Assembly: GCF_037893015.1 (NCBI RefSeq)
Contig: NC_133665.1
Location: forward strand, 101,957,937-102,021,936
Source of the DNA: Macrotis lagotis
Lineage: Eukaryota > Chordata > Mammalia > Peramelemorphia > Peramelidae
Direction: 5' to 3'
Length of the DNA: 64,000 nucleotides
Shown here piece after piece: positions 54,787 through 64,000 of the stretch. Position numbers and translations under genes: made by a program. A model generated the notes under the pieces. The model was given only the letters and a program-made list of their open reading frames with translations. It was not told the DNA's origin and did not search any database. The stretch's first letter is position 1; the number at the start of each line of letters is the position of its first letter.

Positions 54787-55375
54787 GTGCATCCATTCCA
54801 GCCCTTCTTCTACCTCTCCAGTGATTAACATACCCCTAAACTTCTGTGTCATACTCATAGCATCCTGCTATTCCTCTGAATTATTCCTCAGGCCCAGTTA
54901 TGTCCTCTGGAAATGTCAGCTTTTCTATGGGGCAGTTGGGCTAGTGGGTTTTACTGCTGTCTGCCTAGCTAAGCTCCTGTCCCTGCGCTCTGGGCTCCAT
55001 CTAGCGGCAGACGTCCCTCATTGGCAGGAGGGTAACAGGCCTAGTGCTTATGCCTCTGTCAGTATAGGACCTATTTAGGATCTTACAGGACCTAGAACCA
55101 GCACCTTAGATAATATCTGGGCTTCAACCCCTCCCAACTCATTTCACAGAGGAAAAAACTCAGACCTAGAGAGGGAAAAGGAAAGGGTTTTATGATTGGC
55201 TGAGTGTTAAATAAGATATATATAATATTTGGGGACACAAACAATGAGAGAATTAATTTTACTTGACTTTTCATCTTTGTTTTTCTTTATTTTTTCCAAT
55301 GGAACAGGAGAGAATAGGGGAGAAAGAAAATAGACTTCTATTGTTTAAAAAATATAATTTCTTTTAAAATCTGGA

Positions 55376-55546
55376 GGGCAGCCAATGGATAGAACTGGAT
55401 AGAGCCAGTGGAGGGCAGTGTAGTAGATAGAACACTAGTCTTGGAGTCAAGAGGACCTGAGTTCAATTTTAGTCTCAAACACTTGATACTTACTAGCTGT
55501 GTGATTTTGGGCAAATCAGTTAGTCCCATTGTCTCTTTAAAAAAAA
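55376..55546 (+). mobile_element. tRNA-derived SINE with duplicated head
   Basis: Two head-like starts occur: AGGGCAGCCAATGGATAGAA, then AGGGCAGTGTAGTAGATAGA about 35 bases later. AAAATCTGG flanks the unit (from 55366, and near 55544). Confidence 0.8.
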
Positions 55547-56368
55547 AAATCTGGGAAGTAGCTAAACTGATTCAAACCCAGATCCTAGGACACTGAGTCA
55601 GGGGATCTTCAAACAACATCTATACTACTCTATTTAAAAGCTATATTTGTACCCCAATGGGGCTCTGGCAGAGCTGTTCTCAGTTACTATTATAGAAAAC
55701 ACAAAGTGTGAATAAGAGAAAGAAGGAGGGGCTTTGAGCAAGTCTTTTTCCATACTCCTTTGAAGACCTGATGAATCTTAGGCTTTAGAAAGGAGATCTT
55801 CAGATTCTAATTTAATAGCTGTGTGACCCTAGCAGTTGTTACTATTCTTACTATTATAATAATCTACAATCTCATATGAGTGGATAACTTCTACAACTCA
55901 TTTCAATGAAAATAACCATGCCCTGACATTCCTCTCCTGGGTTTCTCAATATCCTTCCATAAATTCTTCATTGAAGGCCTCCTCCACATATTAGAAATCT
56001 CTCTCCAGGTCTTTTGACATTTTAATATTTCATGAATGTCAGCATAGTATTCTGAATTAGCATCTTTTATCTCATTCCCACAGCATGCCCACCTCCTTCT
56101 CTGGGTTTATCTTTCCCTGGTGATATATTTCACATGACTTCCTATCCACATGCCACCATTGATCCTGGGCTCCAGTTTCCCATTCACAGTCCTCCATCTC
56201 TCCAGCAAAAGGTCTCTTCATTTAGTTTTCAGATCAGTTCATTGTCACAGAAAAACAGCATCTCAGAGTTGAAAGGGAGCTTAGAGACCATTGAGTCTAG
56301 CTCTTGCCTCAACAAGAATCCCTTCTCCATCCAAAAGTGACAGCCCAGTATTTAAAAAGCTCTGGGGA

Positions 56369-56519
56369 GGGGTGGCTAGGTGGTGTAGTGGATAAAGCAC
56401 AGGCCTTGGAGTCAGGAGTACCTGGGTTTAAATCCGGTCTCAGACACTTAATAATTACCTAGCTGTGTGGCCTTGGGCAAGCCACTTAACCCTATTTGCC
56501 CTGCAAAAACTTTAAAAAA
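56369..56519 (+). mobile_element. tRNA-derived SINE, type A
   Basis: GGGGTGGCTAGGTGGTGTAG to TTTGCCCTGCAAAAAC. Flanks AAAAAGCTCTGGGGA and AAAAAGCTCCAGGGA. Confidence 0.94.
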
Positions 56520-56544
56520 AAAAAGCTCCAGGGAATACAAATTT

Positions 56545-56860
56545 AAGGATACCTCTTTTTACTTTATTTTTCTTGAGGTTTCTTTTTTTGGGGAGATGGG
56601 GTCTATTTCCTTTCACAATATGATTACTATGGAAATGTTTTGCATGACTATACATTTGTAATCTATGTAAAATCATTTGCTTTCTCCATGTGGGGAGGCT
56701 AGGGTAGGAGAATGGGAGAGAATTTAGAACTCAAAAATTTTAAAAATGAATGTTAAAAATTGTTTTTATATGTAACTGAAAAAATAAAATACTAAATAAA
56801 CAAATGAATGATACATGCATGCATGCATACATACATACAAACAAACAACAGAGTGGGGAA
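56545..56860 (+). mobile_element. L1 3' end
   Basis: GGTAGGAGAATGGGAGAG, AAAAATGAATGTTAAAAATTG and TATGTAACTGAAAAAATAAAA, with a CATA/CATG-rich run after it (about 56813-56845). Confidence 0.75.
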
Positions 56861-57137
56861 AAACTTCAGAGAGGAAAATTCACTAGTCCATTCCTCTTTG
56901 GGAAAACTCTAATTATAGGAAGTTTTCCCCCGTAACATTAAGCCTAAATTTATATTTTTTGCTGTCTCTCAGAATTTAGGTTTTTTGGGACCAAGTATAA
57001 CAAGTCTAATGATGATGATGATGTTTGTCTTTCTTAAAAAAAAAAAAAAAAACATGATATCAGAGGATAACTAATCCTTCTTACAAGACAGTCAGTCCTT
57101 CAAGTGCTTGAAAAGAATCTTTTCCCTTTCCTCCACT

Positions 57138-57515
57138 AGGCGGAGCAGTGAACAAAATACAGCTGACCTGGAGTCAGGAAGAACTGATTTCAAAACTGGC
57201 CTCACGGTGGCTAGGTGGTCCAGTGGATAGAGCACCAGCCTTGGAGTCAAATCCAACTTCAGACACTTAATAATCACCTAGCTGTGTGACCTTGGGCAAG
57301 CTACTTAACTCCATTGCCTTGAAAAATCTTAAAAAAAAAACTGGCCTCATACACTTTCTAGCAGTGTGACCTTGGACAAGTAGCTTCACTCTGTTTACCT
57401 CAATTTCCTCATTTGTAAAATGAATTGGAGAAGAAAATAGCAAACCAATCCAGTATCTTTATCAAGAAATCCTAAAAATGGTTTACAAAGAATCAGACAA
57501 CTAACAGCTAACAAC
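57138..57515 (+). mobile_element. tRNA-derived SINE, type B, split
   Basis: The left part ends AAAACTGGCCTCA (57192-57204). It resumes with the same 13 bases at 57337-57349 and runs to AATCAGACAACTAACAGC. Confidence 0.88.
57205..57336 (+). mobile_element. tRNA-derived SINE, type A, nested in type B
   Basis: Bracketed by a perfect 13-base duplication. Lacks the GGAGTACCTGAGTT-type segment. Confidence 0.95.
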
Positions 57516-57825
57516 CACAATACCCTATTCCCTCAGTTTTTCTTCTTCAAGCTAAATAGTCCTTGTTTTTTCAAGCACTTTTCACTCATAAGGCATGAAC
57601 TCAAGACCCTTCAGCATGCTGATAATCCTTCTCTGGTTGCTTCTCAGCTTATCAATGTCCTTTTTCAAATGTCTCACCATAGACTAAACACAATATTTCA
57701 CATATGCTCAAACTAGGAAAGATTGTCGTAGGTCTAGACCATTCATTCTGCAACCAAAGACTTCAGCTTTCTTGGTAGTCATGATACACTGTTAACTCAA
57801 GTTGACCTCACAGTACACAGTCAAC

Positions 57826-58935
57826 ATTATTTTATTTTTAATTTTTAATTTTAATTTTCAGTTCCAAATTCTGTCCTTCCCTCTTCTCTCCCAAACTATT
57901 GAGAAGGTAAGATATCTAGTATCGGGGTGGCTAGGTGGCACAGTGATAGAGCACCAGCCCTGGAGTCAGGAGTACCTGAGTTCAAATCCAGCCTCAGACA
58001 CTTAATAACTACCTAGCTGTGTGGCCTTGGGCAAGCTACTTAACCCCATTTGCCTCACTAGATAGATAGATAGATAGATACATACATACATACATACATA
58101 CATAGATGGATAGAGAGATAAAAAATAAAATAAAAAATAAAATAAAAAAGATATCTAGTATCCATTAATCATATAAAGTCATAGGCAGGTCAAGAAAATA
58201 AAGTAAAAGAAAAATATAGTTCAATCTGCACTCAGAACCATCAGTTCTCATTCTGGAGGTCGATAGCATTTTTCATCATGAGTCCTTCAGAATTGTTGTG
58301 GAGCATTGTATTGATCAGAATACCTAAGTCACAATTGATTACATTATAACATAGATTTTACTGTATACAATGTTTTCCTAGTTCAACTCACTTTTCTTTG
58401 CATTATTTCATATAAATCTTCTCAGGTTTTTCTGAAACCATGCTACTGATCATTTTTTATAGCACAATAGTATTCCATCACAATTATACACCAAAACTTA
58501 TTCAGCCATTCCTCAACTAATGGGCATCTCCTCAATTTCCAATTCTTGTCACCACAAAATAAGCTACTATAAATATTTTTATACATATGGATCCTTTTCC
58601 TTTTTCTTTGTTTCCTTGGGTTACTAGTATTATTTGCACAATCAAATGCTATGTACAATTTTATAGCCCTTTGAGCATAGTCCCAAATGGTTCTCCAGAA
58701 TGAATAGACAAGTTCACAATTCCACCAACAATGAATTGGTGTACCTATCTTGCCTTATTCCTGCCAAAGTTTGTCATTTTTCTTTTATCATATTAACCAA
58801 CTAATGTATGTGAAGTGGTACTTTAGAGTTACTTTAATTTTCATTTCCCTAATTATTAGTGATTTGTGAATATTGTAAAAATATGACAATTAGTAGCTTT
58901 GATTTCTTTGTTTCTCTGTCTCTTTCTCTCTCCTT
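57826..58935 (-). repeat. L1 LINE ORF2 C-terminus and 3' UTR
   Basis: The minus frames give GTPIHCWWNCELVYSFWR near 58725 and a 71-codon frame (58443-58658) with WKLRRCPLVEEWLNKFW and IVMEYYCAIKND. These are unmistakable L1 ORF2 C-terminal motifs (HCWWxC, MEYYxAIKND). The 3' UTR extends left to a T-rich start near 57826. A type A SINE interrupts it at 57924-58148. The rest of ORF2 is missing and frames are broken. Confidence 0.88.
57924..58148 (+). mobile_element. tRNA-derived SINE, type A, with microsatellite tail
   Basis: The SINE body ends CATTTGCCTC. The tail is (GATA)n(CATA)n then AAAAT units, bracketed by a perfect 14-base AGATATCTAGTATC (57910-57923 and 58149-58162). The repeats therefore lie inside the inserted unit. 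Confidence 0.95.
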
Positions 58936-58975
58936 GTATATATTATATATGATATGTGTTTATATAAAATAGAGA

Positions 58976-59400
58976 GCAAGTAGCTAGGTGACACAGTGAA
59001 TCAAATGCCAGGCTTGGAGTCAGGAAGATCTCAGTTCAAATCTGGTCTCTGACACTTACTACCTAAGTGATCTTCTGCCACTCACATCAGCCTGCCTTGG
59101 TTTCCTCAATTATAAAATGAGGATAATAATGGACCAACCAGGGAAGCTAGGTGACACAGGATATAGAGCACTGACCCTGGAGTCAGGAGGACCTGAGTTC
59201 AAAATTGGCCCCAGACACTTAATAATTATCTAGCTGTGTGACCTTTGGGCAAGCCACTTAACCACCTTGCCTTGCCAAAATAAAAAATAAAAACAAATGG
59301 ACCAACCTCTCAAAGTAATTGTGAAGATAAAATTGATACTATTTATATAGCATTTAGCATATTGCCTAACATATAGTAGGTACTAAATAAATATTTTGTT
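58976..59400 (+). repeat. MIR-like SINE split by a type A SINE
   Basis: AAGTAGCTAGGTGACACAG to ATAATAATGGACC, resuming TCTCAAAGTAATTGTGAAG to TAGTAGGTACTAAATAAA. Confidence 0.8.
59140..59295 (+). mobile_element. tRNA-derived SINE, type A
   Basis: A perfect 12-base AATGGACCAACC flanks it (59128-59139 and 59296-59307). Confidence 0.95.
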
Positions 59401-59430
59401 TCCTTCTTTCCTTCCCATGTAGATAAAATA

Positions 59431-59681
59431 TTGCTGTTGTTCAATTGTATCCAACTCTTCATGATCCCATTTGGGCTTTTCTTGGCAAAGATATTGGAGT
59501 ATTTGCCATTTCCTTCTCCACTTCATTTTGCAGATAAAGAAACTGAGACAAAAAAAAAAGTTAAATGACTTGTCCAGGGTCCCACAGTTAGGAAGTGTCT
59601 GAGGCCAGATTTGAACTCAGGAAGATGAAATCTTCTGACTCCAGACCCAACACTCTATCCATTGTGCTCCCTAGCTGTTCT
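59431..59681 (-). mobile_element. tRNA-derived SINE, type B
   Basis: TTGCTGTTGTTCAATTG, CTCTTCATGATCCCATTTGG, CCATTTCCTTCTCCAC, then TGTGCTCCCTAGCTGTTC. Confidence 0.88.
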
Positions 59682-59924
59682 ATTAAATTAAAAAAAAAAA
59701 AACAGCGAGTCTACTTCATAAATATTCTACTGTAGATTAGCAGCATGAAGTGCTTACGTCAGACCAAAACTACAACCAGGTCTGGGGATGGCTTCAATGA
59801 CCTCTTCTTCTTCATCCCAGCCACATAAAAAAATTTTTATATAGAGGAGACAGCAAATACAGGTAAAGAAGGTGGAAAAGATGATGACTCCCTTTCTCTG
59901 GCAACTACTGACAATCAATAAATA

Positions 59925-60012
59925 ATGCACACACACACACACACACACAGAAGGAGGGAGAAAAAGAGATATGTTTTATATATATATACATATGTGTATA
60001 CATATATATGCT
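59925..60012. repeat. (CA)n and (TA)n-type microsatellites
   Basis: A CA run at 59928-59949 and TATATATACATATG units at 59975-60010. Confidence 0.95.
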
Positions 60013-60326
60013 AATGATTATGATACTTGTCCTCAAAGAAGACCATGACATCAGGAGAGATGATACCATGACAAGCACACAAATTGAATTTGAGTGGGGG
60101 GCAATTGTGTTGTCACCAGCCTCACTTTCTCTTCCAGAGCCATCTGGATCCAGTAACCAGATATGAGTCAGGACTGAAGATGGATCTGGATACGAGGCAA
60201 TCAGGGTTAGGCGACTTGTCCTGGGTCACACGACCAGTAAGTGTTAAATGTCTGGGGCTGGATTTGAACTCCTCTCCTCATTACTCCAAGGTCAATACTC
60301 TATCCAACTGCGCCACCTAGCTGCCC
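60013..60326 (-). mobile_element. tRNA-derived SINE, type C
   Basis: TTGTCCTCAAAGAAGACC, CAGCCTCACTTTCTCTTCC and AGAGCCATCTGGATCC, then the reversed head GATTTGAACTCC and TGCGCCACCTAGCTGCCC. Confidence 0.88.
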
Positions 60327-60339
60327 ATAAGTGAAATGG

Positions 60340-60525
60340 AGAGAAATTTAAAATATGTCCAGAGAGAGAGAACTATTTAATATATATAGATATATATAAA
60401 GAGAAAGATATTTAATATATCTGTATGTGTAGAGAGAAAAGGATTTAATATATAAATATACATATACAATATATATTTAAATATATAATATATTAATTAC
60501 ACACACACAGACAGACATATATCAC
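60340..60525. repeat. AT-rich low-complexity run
   Basis: Irregular TATATA/GAGAGA mixture ending in an ACACACAC/AGACAG stretch. Confidence 0.9.
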
Positions 60526-60529
60526 CAGA

Positions 60530-62640
60530 TGCTAGAGTTCTGTGATGTATTCTTGGTGGATAGAAAAATCCCTCTCTTGAATACTCTGGTGAGCTGCTTG
60601 GGTCCTATGACTGACCTGACCAGATTGTAACTGACAGGTTGGTCCTCCTATCCTGAGGGAAAGAAAAGGTAGAAGAAAGCCCCATCTACAGGCAGGGGGG
60701 AGTTCACTTGCCAACACTACAAGCATTTGGTGCCAGGCTACCACCTCTTCAGTTACATTGATGACTGAGAAGCAAGCACAAAGGAAGTGGGTGAGCAGGC
60801 AGCAACTCAGGAAACAGCTCCAATGAATAATAGTGGGAGTTTGGAAGAGAAACCTAGAAAACTACCACCATAAAGATGGGAGTGGAAATGAAGTAATAAA
60901 AGTCGCCAACCCAGAACCCTTAAGTCAGAAAGTAGGTATGGGTGGACTTTTGGTTAGAGAATCCTCAGGCCTCTCCTACCCTTCTCAAACCAGTCCTCCC
61001 CACCCCCACCCCTCCCTCCCCCCTGGCCTGGAAAGCCAATTTGCTTCTCATTTCCTTTTTGTTTTAAAGTTCTTTTTCTAATATCAATGTTACTAACCAA
61101 GGCATTGTTGATATATTACATGACTCATATGCTAAAGCAGGAAAGGTAAGAGGAGTGAGATGCATGGGAAAGAGAAATAAATTTAATAACTGTGATTTAT
61201 ATTTCCTAGAGCAATTTTGCATAGCTAAGAGCTCAAATTGAACTAAAGAAAGCCTAAGGAAAAAATGTGGATCTAAATATTCATAAGCAATGAGTCCACT
61301 GTTTGGGTGATGGGTTTTTGTTTATTTGTTTTGGTGAAGGAAGGTTGAAACTCAAAAGAGAGGTGAAGCTAGGGGCCTTTCCTTTTTTAATTTTAAATTT
61401 CCTGCAGCCAGCCTGAAAGGAAGACCACGCTATGTCAGAAGGTGAAGTTAATGAAGCTTCTAGAGGAGAGAGGGAGGAACCAGGAAGGAATAGAGGCAGC
61501 CACCAGGGAGTGGCTCCTCACCAGCACAGCAACACCATACCCACACCATTCACCACTGCTACATATGTGTGTTATGTACTCAAGAACATGCTTTGTAAAT
61601 TGCAAAACCCTAAACAAAAATAATAAAACTATGACTATGATCTTAAATATGTGTAGTTTTGTCTTAGCTTTTTGGTATGTCTTATCTTCCCTCTAGCCAG
61701 AAGGCAGGAGGATATACTCAATGACCCAATGACTTAGTAGAGGTTTTTTCCAAGAAAATATATTCCCCCCAAAGAGATTCCTTTAATAAGAATTTCCCCC
61801 TGAAAGTAGCCTTTCAGTTCATTTTCATTTTCAGCAGCCCCAGTATTATCATCTAACATGATGGGAGGAAGCGATTCATCTATTTGAACTAAGAGGGCAG
61901 CAGTTGAGAGTGGGTTCATGAGACAATAGATCTGTACCTGCATTAAGAGAGAAAAAACCAAGAGTGACAGGAACAAATTCTTATAATGTCTTTGAAAGTA
62001 TGATTCTATTCTGTGATCTAATAATAAAGTCTTCTGATACCCTATTAGGTGTTGGAGGTAACCATGGGAACACAAGTGATGGCAGCTCTTACCAAGAGAG
62101 ATTAATTTTGAGTCTACTTGGTGATGGATCCTGACTGTTTTCTAAGGATTAACTTCCTTAAATTCAGGGTAGGAAATCATCAGAGGGCTAACCACTGTAA
62201 GAGATTTTTTTTTAACCACAGAAAACTCATGAAACATGGAGGGAGTGCTGCAATCTGAATCTTTGGAGGAATTTCAAACTAAGAAAGCCTCAGTATGGCA
62301 TGACCATCATCATCTTCCTAACTTTTCAGCTGAGATAGGGGTTGAGATATGGAAAACATTTTGAAACAAGCTAATGATTATGATACTTTAAGCCTATTTT
62401 TATAACAGTTCCCTTGTGTGACTTGGCTATAGTCACCCTGAAATTGGGTGTTTCCTCTCACCACCCTAGAAAGGGCCACTTGCCAAGTCAAATCCACTGG
62501 CTAACTCATATACCAGTATCAACAAGGACCTCTTTGTGGGCAGTTGATCATGGAGTTACTGGGATCCTAAAGGCTCTTCCAGAATTACAAAATTACAGAC
62601 ATGTCGAAAGTGGGTGAGTCCTTAGAAGATAGATTCTCAA
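60530..62640. other. Longest unique stretch of the right half; no gene recognised
   Basis: No repeat family stands out. The longest frame is 113 codons on the minus strand (61734-62075), with no recognisable domain or supporting splice signals. AATAAAACTATG near 61621 is an unplaced polyadenylation-like motif. Confidence 0.4.
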
Positions 62641-62649
62641 AGTAGGAAA

Positions 62650-62760
62650 GGACATAGAAACACTGAATGCCAGCACTTGAAAGTATGTGAAGGTTCTTTC
62701 AAATACCAAGTATCAAAGCTGGAAGGAACCTTAGAATGTAGACTGTCCAAACTGCAGTAC
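62650..62760 (-). repeat. MIR-like SINE fragment
   Basis: AAGCTGGAAGGAACCTTAG, TAGACTGTCCAAACTGC; the remainder is lost. Confidence 0.45.
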
Positions 62761-62927
62761 AGAAATGAGCTTAAATTATAAGGATTGTTAATCTTTTACT
62801 GCCAAAAAAAACCCTTCAATATTCTGGTAATTCTTACAAAACCTTTCTTGGGTAAGAATTTTTAATTGTACAAAATAAAATATGTAAGAGTTACAAAGGA
62901 AATCATTTGTATTGAAATTTACTTCTG

Positions 62928-63310
62928 GGACAGCTAGATAGCACAATAAATAGAGCATCATTCCTGGAGTCAGGAGGACCTGGCTTCAAATCCAGCTTCA
63001 GATACGTACTAGCTATGTGACCCTAATCAGGATGCAACATGGGAGACCTTGGTATGGGACTGCCCAGAATGGCATGCCCTCATCAGAGAGGATGCTATGC
63101 TCTATGAGCAAGGCAGATTTGAAGCAGCTCAAAGGAAATGCAACCGAAGCCATTCACATGGACTATTTGTGCCCCACCTGTGGTAGAGCATTCCAAGTTC
63201 CTCAGTTTGGTCTTTTTTGATAACAAAGGACAAGAACCAACCAAGCAACTAACCAGCCCTGTGACCCTGCACAAGTCACTTTATCCCAATTGCCTCCAAA
63301 AGAGAAAAAG
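62928..63310 (+). mobile_element. tRNA-derived SINE split by a LINE 3' fragment
   Basis: The head (GGGACAGCTAGATAGCAC) runs to TATGTGACCCT at 63024. The body resumes with TGTGACCCTGCACAAG at 63260 and ends CCAATTGCCTCC. Confidence 0.88.
63025..63259 (+). mobile_element. LINE 3' fragment encoding a zinc-knuckle C-terminus
   Basis: The plus frame from about 63120 reads EAIHMDYLCPTCGRAFQV, the CPTCGRAF-type finger found at the C-terminus of some LINE polymerases. The upstream frame resembles the WETL...CPEWHALI segment of the same polyprotein end. The tail is CAAAGGACAAGAACCAACC. TGTGACCCT duplicates flank it (63016-63024 and 63260-63268). The LINE clade is not assigned (RTE, CR1 or L2-like). 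Confidence 0.65.
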
Positions 63311-63372
63311 GAAGAAAAGTAATATACTTCTCAAATAAAAAAAAAAGTTACTAGTTAAAAAAAGAATTCCTG

Positions 63373-63535
63373 GGTCAGATAGGTGGCACAGTGGATAGAG
63401 CACTGGCCTTGGAGTCAGGAGTGCCTGAGTTCAAATCCAACCTCAGACACTTAATAATTACCTAGCTGTGTGACCCTGGGCAAGTCACTTAACCCCACTG
63501 CCTTGTTAAAAAAAAAAACAAGCAAACAAACAAAA
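63373..63535 (+). mobile_element. tRNA-derived SINE, type A
   Basis: Flanked by a perfect 12-base AAAGAATTCCTG (63361-63372 and 63536-63547). The tail carries CAAACAAACA units. Confidence 0.95.
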
Positions 63536-63599
63536 AAAGAATTCCTGACCTAGAATATAGAATACTAGATAGAACTTGGACAGACCTGGAAGACAGCTT

Positions 63600-63835
63600 A
63601 GAACATAGATCATTGAATTTTAAACTACAAGAAACTTTTAAAACAGAAAACAGAATATTTGAGTTAGAGAAGTCATCCAATTGACCCCTTAATTTTACAA
63701 AAAAAAAAGAAACTAAGTCTTGAAGGGATGAAATGAATTGTCCATGATCATATAACTAGAAAGAAGCAAAACAGAGACTTGAACTTGGGTCTTTTCAACC
63801 AAATCTGGTGCTCTTTCTGCTATTCAGTCAGCTAT
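63600..63835 (-). repeat. MIR-like SINE
   Basis: GAGAAGTCATCCAATTGACC, AAGAAACTAAGTCTTG, GACTTGAACTTGGGTC, GGTGCTCTTTCTGC. Confidence 0.7.
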
Positions 63836-64000
63836 ACTCAAGAATACTGTGGATGCCATGGGGCAGGAAGAAGGAAAGAAGGCTCAGTGAAAAGTGCATG
63901 TACATAATCATCATCCTTAGAGAACTCTACCAAATAGGACAGAACTTCCCTACACACTGAGTTAGCAGAAATACATTTAATACACATGGTGTCCCAGAAA

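Larger units (their letters stand above)
56235..57765 (-). repeat. CR1/L3 LINE with nested SINE and L1 insertions
   Basis: L3 pieces at about 56235-56368 (GCATCTCAGAGTTGAAAGG), 56870-56990 (CTAATTATAGGAAGTTTTCC), 57060-57135 (TCCTTCAAGTGCTTGAAAAG) and 57515-57765 (CTTCAGCATGCTGATAATCC, CAGCTTATCAATGTCC) follow one another in L3 order. They are separated by the insertions at 56369-56519, 56545-56860 and 57138-57515. Confidence 0.75.

Noticed and set aside
61734-62075. 113-codon minus-strand frame with a short hydrophobic stretch
   Set aside because: Considered as a possible small membrane protein. There is no recognisable family, no promoter or splice evidence, and the length is within chance for 64 kb.
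63017-63220. Zinc-finger gene candidate (CPTCGRAF)
   Set aside because: A single finger within a 5'-truncated LINE 3' fragment flanked by target duplications; not a host zinc-finger gene.

Overview
The window is marsupial nuclear DNA with very few genes. The main evidence is a tRNA-derived SINE present in several dozen copies. Its head reads about GGCAGCTAGGTGGCRCAG, followed by a GTTCAAATCC box and, in the commonest form, a TTGCCTTGCAAAAA end. Marsupial-type L1 3' ends lie alongside older mammalian L2, CR1/L3 and MIR-like fossils. The sequence recalls Australian marsupials (dasyurid-like), but that is memory rather than a search. No intact protein-coding gene was recognised. The stretch looks intergenic or deeply intronic.

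Layout. 1-5.9 kb: old SINE, L2 and L3 fossils around a non-repeat block at 2.28-2.64 kb. 5.88-7.04 kb: a SINE split by a pogo-type DNA transposon, which was itself hit by a second SINE. 9.5-12.1 kb: decayed L1 ORF2 carrying several younger insertions. 12.6-15.7 kb: a GAGACA-rich low-complexity tract interrupted by an intronless MRTO4 retrocopy. 15.7-19.4 kb: mostly unique sequence. 20.3-21.8 kb: L2. 22.1-22.9 kb: L3. 23.4-24.6 kb: large microsatellites. 24.6-29.1 kb: mostly unique. 29-33.3 kb: SINE nests and L2. 33.3-36 kb: partly unique, with a candidate regulatory cluster near 34.1 kb. 36.4-45.4 kb: L2, L1 and SINEs, including three copies of one target site at 43.0-43.6 kb. 46.4-47.6 kb: unique. 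48.6-52.6 kb: mainly L2. 53-60 kb: SINE-dense, with an L3 holding nested insertions and an L1 ORF2 3' end. 60.5-62.6 kb: unique. 62.9-63.3 kb: a LINE 3' fragment inside a SINE.

The SINEs share one tRNA-like head but have at least three 3' ends. Type A ends TTGCCTTGC plus poly(A) and has L1-style target duplications. Type B ends in a BovB/RTE-like ACTGAACAACA segment. Type C ends in a GGACAACAACC-type segment shared with the LINE fragment at 63.0-63.3 kb.

No LTR element, endogenous virus, CRISPR array or new enzymatic system was found. The most informative material is the insertion stratigraphy and the MRTO4 retrocopy. Repeat family names come from pattern recognition, boundaries are hand-read, and old MIR-like edges may be off by tens of bases.
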